The notes under the pieces were generated by a model. It worked only from the letters and a program-made list of their open reading frames with translations, was not told the DNA's origin and made no database searches. Below are positions 1-8,820 of a stretch of DNA of 64,000 bases, piece after piece. The stretch comes from Bacteroidales bacterium (GTDB lineage: Bacteria > Bacteroidota > Bacteroidia > Bacteroidales > JAUNSR01), in assembly GCA_030539115.1 (NCBI GenBank), contig JAUNSR010000015.1, positions 1 to 64,000 of the forward strand, read 5' to 3'. The number at the start of each line of letters is the position of its first letter. Position 1 is the stretch's first letter. The translations under genes were made by a program, and so were the position numbers.

Positions 1-1200
1 GAAACGGTCGCCAATCTTGGTTTGGAAAGCCGAAAGGTCATTTTCAAGTTTGGTACTCGTAACCTTCGCATAAATTTGAGTTGTGGTTATGTTGGTATGA
101 CCGAGAATCTTGCTCACACTCTCGATAGGCATACCATAGTTCAAGGCTAAAACGGCGAACGAATGCCTGCTTTGATGGAATGACAAGCTTTTTTCAATGC
201 CACATTTCTTGGCTACAGCCTTGATTCTCTTGTTAATCATGCTGTGTGAGCCGATATTGAAAAGGTGGTTGTCCGTACGGAACTGCTCGTATCTCTTGAT
301 AATCCTCATCGGTGCATCAAGGAGCATAATCTGAAACGGTACGTTGGTCTTCTGTCTTTTCGATATTATCCAATTCGTGCCGTTCATCTCAACGAGGTTG
401 TCCGTTGTAAGGTTCTTGATGTCTATAAACGAGATACCCGTCCAACAACCGAAGATGAACAGGTCTCTTGCAAATGCAAAGTTCGGATTGTCCAACTCGA
501 TTGCGGACATGGCTCTCATCTCGTTCTCTGTCAGAAATCCACGCTCCTTGTGGTCGGGATTGACGTAATACTGTGCGAAAGGGTTTCTCGGTATCTTTCC
601 GTTGTAGTGGGCGGAGGTTACGATATGCTTCAAGGGTATGGAGTATATCCATACGGTGGACTGTGCAAGCCCTGCATCGTTTCTCAGATACAGACAATAG
701 TCACGGATGAAGTCCTCGGTAAGCTCGTTCATGGAAATATCAGAACGCTTGTACTGCTTCTTTATGAAGTCGGCAACGTATCTTCTCACTATGACATATT
801 TCTGATAGGTGCGCTGTGCACGGTCTTTGCCCACACGTTTGGCAAAAGCCTCGTTCTCCTTGTCAAAGGCTCTGAGCAGTGTCTCGTATTCCGTACCGAT
901 ACCCTGATAGGCATTGCGTACCATTTCGGCTGTAACGAAAGCCTCACGGTCTGAAATACGCTGATAGTGCTTCGCTATCTGTGCCTTGATGTTCTCAAGG
1001 GCAAAGTTTACAGCCACTGCCTCCTTGCTCTTTCCCTTTGCCTTGTTAGCCTTGGCATCCCAAATGTCCTTTGAGATGGTCTGCTTGCAACTGAACTGTG
1101 CGATAGTCCCGTTGATTGTCACTCGTCCCATAATGGGGACAATACCGTTTTTCTCCTTGCTTCCATTTACATAGAAGACCGTCTTGAATGTACTTCTCAT
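1..1200 (-). CDS. Tyrosine site-specific integrase (partial, runs off left edge)
   Basis: The reading frame opens at the ATG complementary to 1198-1200 and is still open at base 1, giving 400 residues, so only a few C-terminal residues are missing. The N-terminal arm-binding region carries GIVPIMGRVTINGTIAQF, typical of Bacteroidales mobile-element integrases. Catalytic residues visible are H342 and R345 (HQSRHSF), the GHTNI histidine and the nucleophile Y377 (QIYAKV). The first catalytic arginine, usually in TGLR, is absent: the site reads TGIS, as in IntDOT-type enzymes. It should excise or integrate an element whose other end lies outside the window or near 16.7 kb. Composition is GC-rich like the genes up to about 14 kb. 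Confidence 0.93.
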   Translation of the reverse strand, partial: MRSTFKTVFYVNGSKEKNGIVPIMGRVTINGTIAQFSCKQTISKDIWDAKANKAKGKSKEAVAVNFALENIKAQIAKHYQRISDREAFVTAEMVRNAYQGIGTEYETLLRAFDKENEAFAKRVGKDRAQRTYQKYVIVRRYVADFIKKQYKRSDISMNELTEDFIRDYCLYLRNDAGLAQSTVWIYSIPLKHIVTSAHYNGKIPRNPFAQYYVNPDHKERGFLTENEMRAMSAIELDNPNFAFARDLFIFGCWTGISFIDIKNLTTDNLVEMNGTNWIISKRQKTNVPFQIMLLDAPMRIIKRYEQFRTDNHLFNIGSHSMINKRIKAVAKKCGIEKSLSFHQSRHSFAVLALNYGMPIESVSKILGHTNITTTQIYAKVTSTKLENDLSAFQTKIGDRF

Positions 1201-1221
1201 AATCCTAATTTTTTTTGAGTG

Positions 1222-1229
1222 CAAAATTA
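1222..1229 (-). promoter_or_regulatory. Promoter -7 box of the integrase
   Basis: On the minus strand this reads TAATTTTG, a match to the Bacteroidota -7 consensus TAnnTTTG, ending 22 bases before the integrase ATG. No clean TTTG -33 box sits at the ideal spacing. Confidence 0.45.
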
Positions 1230-1560
1230 AAGTATGAGAGTCATAAGACAGGAATGCAAACCTACGCAACACGCAGAAAACAAATCAGTTGATGTTAAAA
1301 GTGCATCTTGTGTCGGGTAATGGTTTGAAAGCGCATCTACTTCTTAGCTTTTCCCAACCGATGTCTTTTTCATCTGTGCCACTTAATGCCAACCACTGCC
1401 TAACTACTCTGACTGTCAGTTAGAAGTCTGCATTTGTCCCTTTTTTGCGTTCTTGGATATTATTTTATTTTAAAATCTCATAAATAATAGGAACAGCTAC
1501 TTAATTTATAATTTGATTGTTAATGAGAAACACATGTAACGAGAGCACGCAAGGCTGCTC
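1230..1560. other. Intergenic, no gene seen
   Basis: About 330 bases between the integrase and the decayed AraC gene. I see no open frame with coding character, no clear hairpin and no tRNA. An attachment site of the element would be expected close to the integrase start, but no repeat pair is visible within the window. Confidence 0.4.
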
Positions 1561-2380
1561 ATTTCAAGCCTTTTTCTATGAGAATGGTGCGGAACCAGCA
1601 TAGGAATAGAGCAACACGTTCTTATATTCTGCCTGTCGGGGCATATTCGTATTACAAGCAATATGTTTGCGGAGGAATAACTGTGCGCCGGGGAGATATT
1701 GTTTATTCCCAGTGGCAGCGATTATCATGGAATGGCACTGAGCGAAACCACTTTGCTTATTCATTATTTCAATAACACGGTGTGTCATATTTAGAACGGT
1801 ATCTTATCCTTTCTCTATACCCACAAGCATATAGAACCTAAAGAGTATAAAACTTACTTTTACAGTAAATTAACGGTTTGCGGACAACTGGACCACTTAA
1901 TGGATGGCGTGAACGGATATATAGATTATGCCACTCACGAACCTGCCTTGTGGAAATTGAAGCACAAGGAGTTGATATGGTTATTCACCAAATACTATTC
2001 TCCCGAAGAGTTGCGCTTGTTCTTCCATCCCATGACTGACGAGGATATGCCTTTCAAAAGCCTTGTTATGGCACACTACTGCAAAGCGTAATATACGGGG
2101 TAAGTTAGCGGCAATGTGCGGCTATGGGCTACACACGTTTTGCAGAACATTCAAGAAAGAATTATCCGTTCACAAATGGCTCACGATGAAACGTGCCGAA
2201 CTTATCCAATACCGCTTGAAGTTCGATTACATTCCCTTTGCCGACATCATAGACGAGTTTCATTTTTTCTCACCGCAGCAATTCAACCGCTTTTGTAAGG
2301 ACAATCTTGGTGATTCTCCATCCGTTTTACGTGCAAGGTATAGAGAAGAGAGTAAGTATCTTTCATCGGATAAGGTGTAA
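1561..2380 (+). pseudogene. Decayed AraC-family transcriptional regulator
   Basis: Frame 1 can be followed from about 1590 to 2091 with only point stops (TAA at 1678-1680, TAG at 1792-1794). It contains a cupin-like stretch (GEILFIPSGSDYHGMAL), the linker EPKEYKTYFYSKLTVCGQ and the helical segment around KELIWLFTKYYSPEELRLFF. A one-base slip near 2085-2091 then moves the coding signal to frame 2, where the helix-turn-helix domain follows (LAAMCGYGLHTFCRTFKKEL, then FSPQQFNRFCKDNLGDSP), ending at the TAA at 2378-2380. The layout matches Bacteroidales AraC regulators of about 270 residues. At least two stops plus a frameshift make it non-functional. Pieces of 50-105 residues that appear open within it are fragments of this one gene. 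Confidence 0.75.
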
Positions 2381-2403
2381 AATAATAATCGGGAAGGCAG
2401 ATT

Positions 2404-2640
2404 TGTATTAAATGCACTGTTTACCGCCAATAGCAATTTGTCAATCTTGGCATTGGTTTCCACTGCTTCTCTGCTTTTGCCGTTCAGCCGGCTTTCCCTC
2501 GGATTCCACAGTTCGGGAGTGCAGGAAAGTTTGCTGCTGAACTGCGACATGGTACGGTTCACGGTAATGCGCCCCATGATGGGAGCCTTGCCCGACTTAT
2601 CCAGTCCGCTCTTTTTGAGGTAGAGCAACACCTTGAATTT
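2404..2640 (-). pseudogene. N-terminal fragment of a second tyrosine integrase
   Basis: The minus strand encodes KAPIMGRITVNRTMSQFSSK and LWNPRESRLNGKSREAVETN, the arm-binding start of a Bacteroidales integrase clearly related to the intact one at 1-1200. No ATG is present: a TAA at 2647-2649 lies just upstream, and similarity stops at about residue 74, where the frame continues as unrelated sequence into the back of the AraC gene. The core-binding and catalytic domains are missing. It abuts the truncated helicase at about 2640, so it marks an old recombination junction. Confidence 0.75.
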
Positions 2641-2642
2641 TT

Positions 2643-3665
2643 CTACTTAACGTAAAGTCAGTTCTGCTAAAAGAGCATTACAGATGCCATCCTACTATTA
2701 TCGGATTCTGCAATAAAAAATACTACAATAATAAGTTGGTTGTTATGACTAGCGGAAATAACCATCCATTCAGAATTATTGAAACAAATATATCAGGCGG
2801 AAGAGGTAATCACAATCAAAGGCAGATAGATGAAACGAATTCCTATATCCGGCAAAACTATGTTGCGGACTATACAAAAGTCGGAGTTATAGCCCCATAT
2901 AGAGACCATGCGGATATGCTGCAAAAGCAACTGTCTGATGGAGTGGAAGCAGACACTATACATAAATTTCAGGGGCGTGAAAAGGATGTGATTATTTTTA
3001 ATACGGTAAGAAACTCAATAGAACCGTTTATAGATAATCCCAACTTGATAAATGTGGCTGTATCAAGAGCTGTAAAGGAATTTATTGTGGTAAAACCTGT
3101 GTCAATGGAACTTCCTCACGGAACAAATATCGGTGATATGATACGTTATATATATTATACTACTGACTTGGAAGAAACAATTATTAGAGGCAGCATCTGT
3201 TCAGTTTTTGACCTTCTGTACAAAGAGTACAACAAGGTTTTTATTTCATTTCTTTCATCAAACAGGAAGATAAAAGGGTCTGCTGCTGAAATTATTATGT
3301 ATAAGTTATTAAGTGACAAAATATTGAACTAACCTCAGTTTTCATCCATTGATATGGTCAGAGAATACAAACTTAGAGACCTTGTTAGAAATTTTGAACC
3401 GTTCTCCGAAGATGAAACCAAATTCATAAGGAATAATTCAAGACTTGATTTTCTTCTGTATAACAAGATTGATAAAACTCCTGTCCTTGCTATTGAAGTA
3501 GATGGTGTATCATACCATGATAACCAGCTACAACAAGAACGAGATACTAAAAAAAATCATATTTTAGAAATTATCGAACTTCCATTACTTCGGTTATCAA
3601 CTGATGGACATAACGAAGAAGCGAAGATTATTGAAAGCTTAAACGCAGCTATGAGACTGTCATAA
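2643..3665 (+). pseudogene. Superfamily 1 helicase-nuclease, C-terminal remnant split by a stop codon
   Basis: Coding similarity begins abruptly at about 2643 with LLKEHYRCHPTIIGFCNKK, a late SF1 (Upf1-like) helicase motif. It continues through VGVIAPYRDHADMLQ, ADTIHKFQGREKDVIIFN (motif V) and NVAVSRA (motif VI). A TAA at 3330-3332 interrupts the frame, but the same frame continues without a break into a DUF2726-like nuclease domain: RLDF, AIEVDG, then QERDTKKN and LPLLRLST, the D-ExK/Q pattern of restriction-type folds. The original product was probably a large helicase with a C-terminal nuclease. It has lost its N-terminal half to the adjacent integrase fragment and carries a nonsense mutation. 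Independent translation of 3354-3665 as a small nuclease cannot be excluded. Confidence 0.75.
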
Positions 3666-3825
3666 TTTTAAAAAATTCCGAATATAGCTTATCACAAATT
3701 GTGAAAATTTAATAATAGTGAGCCGTAAAAAGCTTATCATTTTTTTAAGAATATCTTGATAATTATCCTACTTGGAAAATTAAGAAAATAGGAGCATTAA
3801 ATTCATTGCTGTAACTCTGCTTATT

Positions 3826-4071
3826 TTAAGTGGACAGCAAAGATAGTAAACGACTTAAAATTTTTGGCTTTTGTTCTGAAAAATGTATTTCTTTTTCTTT
3901 TGATATGAAACTATTGGAGATAACAACAGTTCTAATATCCGAAATCGCTTTCTGAAGGAAACGAATAGCTTTCAAACAATCAACAATTATATAGTTTCCA
4001 AAATGATCAATAGGCTCTATTTCGACATCAATACGTTTTGCAATTTCCTCATAATATTGTTTTATAATCAT
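3826..4071 (-). CDS. Hypothetical protein, 81 residues
   Basis: An open frame from the ATG complementary to 4069-4071, AT-rich unlike the operon to its right. It encodes a soluble mixed alpha/beta sequence with a charged N-terminus (KQYYEEIAKRIDVEIEPIDH) and no signal peptide or membrane segment. I do not recognise a family. It sits between mobile-element debris and a zinc-ribbon gene on the same strand, with an opposite 71-codon frame overlapping it. It may be a remnant of a longer gene. Confidence 0.35.
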   Translation of the reverse strand: MIIKQYYEEIAKRIDVEIEPIDHFGNYIIVDCLKAIRFLQKAISDIRTVVISNSFISKEKEIHFSEQKPKILSRLLSLLST

Positions 4072-4189
4072 TTCTCATTTTTCAAAATCTATTTTGTTAG
4101 CGAAGCTAATTCTGATCTATTGTTTAAAAATATTGTTGAGATATCCAATAATGAAAAAAATCAGATTATCTCAACAATAATATTCGTAG

Positions 4190-4699
4190 TTATTTCAATA
4201 ACGTGTATTTACCAATAATGGGCAGCTCTTTCGCCCGTCCATTTATGGCGTTGATGATGCCGATAACACACAACACAGCGAAGACAACGCCTACTAAACC
4301 GATAATGCTTACCAAGAAGTAGAGCCTCCACGAAATGGCAAGTATTATGGTACTTAGTATGCTGTATGCAATGGCATAAATGATACATACGATACAGAGT
4401 ATCAATCCCTGATTTGCATGGTATCGGGCGAATGGAGAATCTTTGGCGGCAAGAATTGGTATCAACACCAGTATGCCGAGGTAAGCCAGCACCCCCATCG
4501 CCTTGTTTTTCTCCACGTCTGCGGGGTCGAACTTTATTGAGGTGTCTGTCGTGTTCATTGTTTGGGAAAATTTGGTTTCAGTATTTTGTTGTTGCTGCCG
4601 GTTCTCTTGGGCTGCGGATGCCCCGGCAGGTGTGCCGCACGAAGGACAGAATCTCACTTCATCGGCAATTTCAGTTCCGCATTTACTACAATAAGCCAT
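4190..4699 (-). CDS. Zinc-ribbon membrane protein with Tic20/DUF4870-like domain
   Basis: The 169-residue product starts with a zinc ribbon (CSKCG, then CPSCG, residues 4-22), followed by a Gln/Asn-rich linker to about residue 60. A hydrophobic domain follows with three to four membrane helices (VLAYLGILVLIPILAA, then LILCIVCIIYAIAYSILS and more). The phrase FARYHANQGL between the first helices resembles the conserved loop of DUF4870/Tic20-like proteins. It is the last gene of the leftward operon, 14 bases after the preceding lipoprotein gene. The zinc ribbon should face the cytoplasm. Function is unknown; two other operon members also carry a single zinc ribbon. Confidence 0.8.
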   Translation of the reverse strand: MAYCSKCGTEIADEVRFCPSCGTPAGASAAQENRQQQQNTETKFSQTMNTTDTSIKFDPADVEKNKAMGVLAYLGILVLIPILAAKDSPFARYHANQGLILCIVCIIYAIAYSILSTIILAISWRLYFLVSIIGLVGVVFAVLCVIGIINAINGRAKELPIIGKYTLLK

Positions 4700-4713
4700 A
4701 ATGTTTCTTTATT

Positions 4714-5364
4714 TTATTTAATCCAAGTTATATTTGTTGTTTTGTCGAAAGCCTCGTCAGGAATATCGAATGACAAGGCAACAACTTCAGTGGTTGTCTT
4801 TCCATCGAGCTTTGTCCGCATGGTAATTCCGTTCCATACTACAATCTCGCCTTGTTTGCCTTCGCGAAATCCATCATAAGCGGCGATGTTCAGATTTTCT
4901 GTCAACTGGCCGGAATAGACATCGCATTCTTTTCCACATATCTTGGTCGTGCCGCTTTTAGAATAACCTTTAGCCGTAAAATATTTTGTAAGATCTTGAA
5001 TTCCATCTGCATAAAAATTATTCACCGATTGACGGGCTCCTATATCTCCAGTTGACCATGAACCATCACCGTAACCGTATCCCGTGTAGCCGTCTCCTTT
5101 GATATAGGTTTCGATATAGACAGATTGTTCACCGTCGGTCTCAAAAATATCCAAACGCTTGCCGCCTCCTTTGCGGGTATAGATATACGTTTCTTCGCCA
5201 ATCCGATACTTCACTGCGAAGCCGCTTTTTTTCATGTCTTCGGATTTGGCTTCAGATTTTGTTTCGGATTTACCATCTGCCGTTTTCTTGTTCGTGTTGC
5301 CAATACAAGCGGTAAACATCGCCACCGTTGCCATGCACATAAGTGCTGTAAAAATCTTCTTCAT
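4714..5364 (-). CDS. Putative lipoprotein, unknown function
   Basis: Signal peptide with lipobox MFTAC puts the mature Cys at residue 20. A low-complexity Lys/Ser/Glu linker (residues about 25-48) precedes a beta-rich domain with KYRIGEETYIYTRKGGGKR and a Gly/Tyr-rich stretch (GDGYTGYGYGDGSW). A Cys pair (KICGKECDVYSG) in the C-terminal half could form a disulfide. The first 20 residues are identical to those of the neighbouring lipoprotein, including most of the underlying bases, so one leader was probably copied from the other. The beta domain resembles the fold style of DUF4412-type proteins but I cannot assign a family. It is expected to be anchored to an inner or outer membrane. Confidence 0.75.
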   Translation of the reverse strand: MKKIFTALMCMATVAMFTACIGNTNKKTADGKSETKSEAKSEDMKKSGFAVKYRIGEETYIYTRKGGGKRLDIFETDGEQSVYIETYIKGDGYTGYGYGDGSWSTGDIGARQSVNNFYADGIQDLTKYFTAKGYSKSGTTKICGKECDVYSGQLTENLNIAAYDGFREGKQGEIVVWNGITMRTKLDGKTTTEVVALSFDIPDEAFDKTTNITWIK

Positions 5365-5386
5365 ATCTGTTATGTGTTAGTTTTTA

Positions 5387-6061
5387 CTATTTTGACATTT
5401 TTTTAAGAGCCTTTTGAACCTCAGGGTCTTCCAATGCCTTTTCAGCATCTTTCATAGTATCGTCAAATGATTTTTGGAGGGCATTTGCCACATCTATTTC
5501 TACTCCCGAAATCACTTTGTCGTCAAATTTTTTATTATCCCAACGTTCTATTCTTACACGCTTTAGAGATCCTTTATACACGAATCCCCACTCGCGATTA
5601 CCCAGTTTTGCCATAAAGCCTGTCTGATTGAGAATTTCGTCGAGTTTCCATTCTGTCATGGCTTCTTCTTTTTTACTTTTCGATTCGTACCCGTAAATGT
5701 TCATTTTGTTGTCAGATACAGCTTTTGTGGCTTCATACACTTTTTTTATCCAAGCGTCATACTCTTCATCGGATAAGGATTCTCCCGAATGTTTTTGAAA
5801 CAAGATGCTACCATGGTTACTATCGCCGTAGTTGGTCATGGTCGATTCGTCGACTTCATATTTCCATTCGGGAGCAAAACTTGCAAGGCTCATCCCGCCT
5901 ATTGCTTTGATGGAGTTTTCTGCGGCTTTTTGGGAGAAGGAATTTACCTTTTCCGCTACTATGTCTTCAGTGTTTGATTTGTCCTTCCTTTTTCCACCTC
6001 CGCAAGCAGTAAACATAGCTACCGTTGCCATGCACATAAGTGCTGTAAAAATCTTCTTCAT
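5387..6061 (-). CDS. Putative lipoprotein, unknown function
   Basis: A 224-residue product with the same 20-residue leader (MKKIFTALMCMATVAMFTAC) as the next gene. After the lipidated Cys comes GGGKRKDKSN, a helical stretch with FSQKAAENSIKAIGGM, a mixed domain, and a charged C-terminal helix (DTMKDAEKALEDPEVQKALK). The mature part is unrelated to that of the neighbour, so only the leader is shared. It is 22 bases upstream of the next gene and 22 bases downstream of the previous one, all on the minus strand, consistent with one transcript. Confidence 0.75.
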   Translation of the reverse strand: MKKIFTALMCMATVAMFTACGGGKRKDKSNTEDIVAEKVNSFSQKAAENSIKAIGGMSLASFAPEWKYEVDESTMTNYGDSNHGSILFQKHSGESLSDEEYDAWIKKVYEATKAVSDNKMNIYGYESKSKKEEAMTEWKLDEILNQTGFMAKLGNREWGFVYKGSLKRVRIERWDNKKFDDKVISGVEIDVANALQKSFDDTMKDAEKALEDPEVQKALKKMSK

Positions 6062-6083
6062 ATCTTTTGCTTTTAATGAGTGA

Positions 6084-6917
6084 TTACTTCTTTTTATTCT
6101 GAGTTTCTTTAAGCAGTTCGAGTAAATTTTTCAACCCTTCTTCTTCGCTTTTGCCCTCGGTGGCATTTTTTATCTTGTCGTTAACATCCTTAAATGCCTT
6201 CTCTGTTTTTTCTAAGTTTTGTTGATTCTCTTCGCGTGGCTTGCCCGTTAGCATCTCCATAAGACCGCCGCTGCCAAGTGCTACACGTTTGTAGCCTGTC
6301 GGAATAGCAAACTTATCGTCGGGTTGTGGGCCTGTTACCAATCTCGACATTTCAACCCTCTTGACAATATAGCCCAATCCATCGCTCTGTTTCATTACCA
6401 GATTTGTAGAGGGGTCTATCCACTGCTCAATTCCGCCGGACTCTTTGTTGCCATAGCGATCTACCGATTCAGTTTCAAATACATAATGATTGAGCTGCCT
6501 ACCGAGAATAAATGTATTGTTGTCGATGAATTTTTTGGAACTACTTCTGCTCACCTCCCAATCAAGTCCTATTAACTTGTTGGTGTTTGAAAGTTTTTCA
6601 AACGGCATTACAAGATACCTCTTCTCATCGGGATAGATTACAAAAACTGCTGCCGAATCGGAGCGAAAGATGGTTATCATTTGTTGTCCGTCTTTGATAC
6701 AGTCGGCACTGATACATTCGCTACGCATATTGAACTTGGCGTTTCCAAGATATTGAAACCATTGACGGCTTTCAGGATCGCCACGGCTACCTTCCACACC
6801 TCCCGTGCTGCCGGAGTTCATCCACTCGGCATAATAGGAGAATGTCACTTTGCTTTGCTGCGCCATTGCTGCCGTTACCAGCAACAGGCTGATTAGGAAT
6901 AATGTTGTTCTTTTCAT
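6084..6917 (-). CDS. Exported DUF4412-like protein
   Basis: An N-terminal signal peptide (MKRTTLFLISLLLVTAAMAQ) is followed by a beta-rich domain with the sequence logic of DUF4412: GQQMITIFRSDSAAVFVIYP, then KRYLVMPFEKL, then a glycine/cysteine-free sandwich with IEQWIDPSTNLVMKQ. The C-terminal 50 residues are a charged helix (KTEKAFKDVNDKIKNATEGK). Length 277 residues. Probably periplasmic; members are thought to bind or sense something at the envelope but no activity is established. It lies within the same leftward operon, 15 bases after the gene at 6933-7601. Confidence 0.7.
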   Translation of the reverse strand: MKRTTLFLISLLLVTAAMAQQSKVTFSYYAEWMNSGSTGGVEGSRGDPESRQWFQYLGNAKFNMRSECISADCIKDGQQMITIFRSDSAAVFVIYPDEKRYLVMPFEKLSNTNKLIGLDWEVSRSSSKKFIDNNTFILGRQLNHYVFETESVDRYGNKESGGIEQWIDPSTNLVMKQSDGLGYIVKRVEMSRLVTGPQPDDKFAIPTGYKRVALGSGGLMEMLTGKPREENQQNLEKTEKAFKDVNDKIKNATEGKSEEEGLKNLLELLKETQNKKK

Positions 6918-6932
6918 TGCCGGAAAATTTAG

Positions 6933-7601
6933 TTACAATCCTGATATCGATACAAGCACCTGACTACTTACAAGTTTCCCTTTCTTATCGTAGTTTTTGG
7001 TGATGATTGGACCGTAACCACGTCCATACCAGATTTCGTGAGACATTTTTGTGCGGACGAAAAGCACTTTTGCATCTTGTTTGCCTTTTACTACGATGCA
7101 CTCTATGTCGTGACCGTCAATGGTTACAGTCTCTTCTCTGTCAACCACTTGGCTGTGCATGGTCGTTTGTGTTTTCACTCCTGCCACATTGAGGGTGAGC
7201 GTGTAGTCATTCAATGTATCGCCGACTTTAAGTGTTGCCGGAAAAACCATATTGTCGCCTTCTACTATAAGTCCTTCAACCACTGAAGAAGGTGCAACTA
7301 ATGATGTGGGGACAAAGGTGGTAACTCCATTTTCTACTGTCACGGGATGCGTTACGTTGAGCACGATTACTTTCTTCGTTTTTAGGTCAATCAGGTTATG
7401 AGAAACCTTTGTCTTGAAATTTTGAGCATCTGTGTAGTCCACATCGGTAACCGTGAGTTCGGTGATGCTGGTGGCTTTGTCCTTTGCATCCCGATTTTCA
7501 CATTTAAGCACTACACCCTGTTTACTGAGATAAAATGGTGTTTGAGCGTATGCCGAGCATACGAGTAGCGATAATACGAATATGGCGTAAATTCTTCTCA
7601 T
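6933..7601 (-). CDS. Exported beta-rich protein (DUF3108/TapB-like)
   Basis: Signal peptide MRRIYAIFVLSLLVCSAYAQ, then a 200-residue all-beta domain. The second half (GDNMVFPATLKVGDTLNDYT, VTIDGHDIECIVVKGKQD, EIWYGRGYGPIITKNYD) follows the DUF3108-like pattern in which a substrate-binding beta barrel carries a W-Y-x-G-x-G-x-I motif. It probably resides in the periplasm. It is a member of the leftward operon, separated from the upstream zinc-ribbon gene by 100 bases, the largest gap in the operon, so an internal promoter is possible though I see no good box. Confidence 0.65.
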   Translation of the reverse strand: MRRIYAIFVLSLLVCSAYAQTPFYLSKQGVVLKCENRDAKDKATSITELTVTDVDYTDAQNFKTKVSHNLIDLKTKKVIVLNVTHPVTVENGVTTFVPTSLVAPSSVVEGLIVEGDNMVFPATLKVGDTLNDYTLTLNVAGVKTQTTMHSQVVDREETVTIDGHDIECIVVKGKQDAKVLFVRTKMSHEIWYGRGYGPIITKNYDKKGKLVSSQVLVSISGL

Positions 7602-7701
7602 TTTAGCTTTTGCTTTTGTTATATCCCATTAAAGCACATCGGTTTAATAAAGATTTTTTGTATATTATAACTAAATAATTTCATCCTTGTATTTAAGTGA
7701 T

Positions 7702-8787
7702 TTATCTGTTTCGTGTACCACAGTTTCCGCAGAACTCAGCACCATCCTCCAAGCGTGTGCCACAGGATGAACAGAAACGGGAGGGCGGTGCAGAGGTCTC
7801 CGCCATTACCGTCTGTGCCGTATGCTCTTGTGCGGTTGCACGTATCACGGGTTCGGCTTGTGCGGTCGGTTCGTTATGTACGGGTGGCGTGGTATCGCCA
7901 CCTTTATCCAACAACTTCTTGAACTTTGCTGACATACCGCTCAGTTTGCCGTACAGGTCGAATGTGATCCGGGTGGATGGAACCACGCTCATATAACTGC
8001 TCATCATCTTTACCAATATCCAACTGTCTATAAAGGCGTATTTAACGCTGTAAGCAAACAACAGCGAGATGACAAAGGCAACAAACATATTCCACTCCAA
8101 CATACGGAACAATCCACCGACCAGCAAGAACGCCACAAGTGTAACGACTATGTAGGCGAAGATTACTACAGCCGTGGTCTTCGCGGCATCTTTGAGAAGT
8201 GTCTTCCAGTTCTGGGCATAGACAACCACGCCGTCTGCTGCACTCTTGTAAGGGTTCTGCTTGTCATAGTAAAATGTATATCCGAGACAGCACTCGTCCA
8301 CATAGCCCAGCGAAATGTCGATAAACTTGTTGGATATGCTCTTTAGAGTGTCAGAACCGGGTACAGCCCCTAACAGCGTGTCGGTAACACGTCCAACCAT
8401 ACGCTGGATTTGCTTCACTGAACCTGCCACCAATTTGTCTATCATAAAATAGACGTTCGATGTGCCGAACCGTTCCTTAACCATCTCTTTGCCCACCGAG
8501 ACAGGACCATAAGGCACAACGCCGTTCTTGAATGCGATGGCAATCACTGCCACGTGTCCTGCCTTGACCAAATAGCCGATGTAGTGGTTGAGCAAAAAGT
8601 TTACTATCCCTGCTCCGGCCAACCAAAGCAAGAACATCAATGCCGTCGCCCCCTCACTCTTAAAGAGGACGGACAAGCCCATAAGCAGGGCAAAGAGCGC
8701 AATGTCAATGATGATATTGAGTACACCAAGCCCCAGCTTTATCCATCCAAAGACAAGCGTCTTTGAGAAAATTTCTTTGGGTGTCAT
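7702..8787 (-). CDS. Polytopic membrane protein with C-terminal zinc ribbon
   Basis: A 361-residue protein. Hydrophobic segments lie near residues 12-40, 48-68 and 210-265. The middle is a soluble amphipathic region (KEMVKERFGTSNVYFMIDKL) and the C-terminus is a cytoplasmic zinc ribbon (CSSCG, then CGNCG) after a Thr/Ala/Pro linker. The family looks like CTL/choline-transporter-like proteins only in general layout (long soluble middle, YDKQNPYKSAADG, trailing membrane pairs); I would not name it so. It is the second of three zinc-ribbon proteins in the operon and the only one with the ribbon at the C-terminus. Confidence 0.75.
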   Translation of the reverse strand: MTPKEIFSKTLVFGWIKLGLGVLNIIIDIALFALLMGLSVLFKSEGATALMFLLWLAGAGIVNFLLNHYIGYLVKAGHVAVIAIAFKNGVVPYGPVSVGKEMVKERFGTSNVYFMIDKLVAGSVKQIQRMVGRVTDTLLGAVPGSDTLKSISNKFIDISLGYVDECCLGYTFYYDKQNPYKSAADGVVVYAQNWKTLLKDAAKTTAVVIFAYIVVTLVAFLLVGGLFRMLEWNMFVAFVISLLFAYSVKYAFIDSWILVKMMSSYMSVVPSTRITFDLYGKLSGMSAKFKKLLDKGGDTTPPVHNEPTAQAEPVIRATAQEHTAQTVMAETSAPPSRFCSSCGTRLEDGAEFCGNCGTRNR

Positions 8788-8820
8788 AGTTTTTGTATAA
8801 TTAATTGTTTATAAATCTAA

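Noticed and set aside
265-954. A 229-codon plus-strand open frame
   Set aside because: It lies wholly opposite the integrase, whose minus-strand frame shows clear catalytic motifs. The plus-strand product has no family features.
3826-4218. Plus-strand 71-codon frame 4003-4218
   Set aside because: Overlaps the minus-strand hypothetical and the end of the zinc-ribbon gene; hydrophobic AT-driven sequence without start signals.
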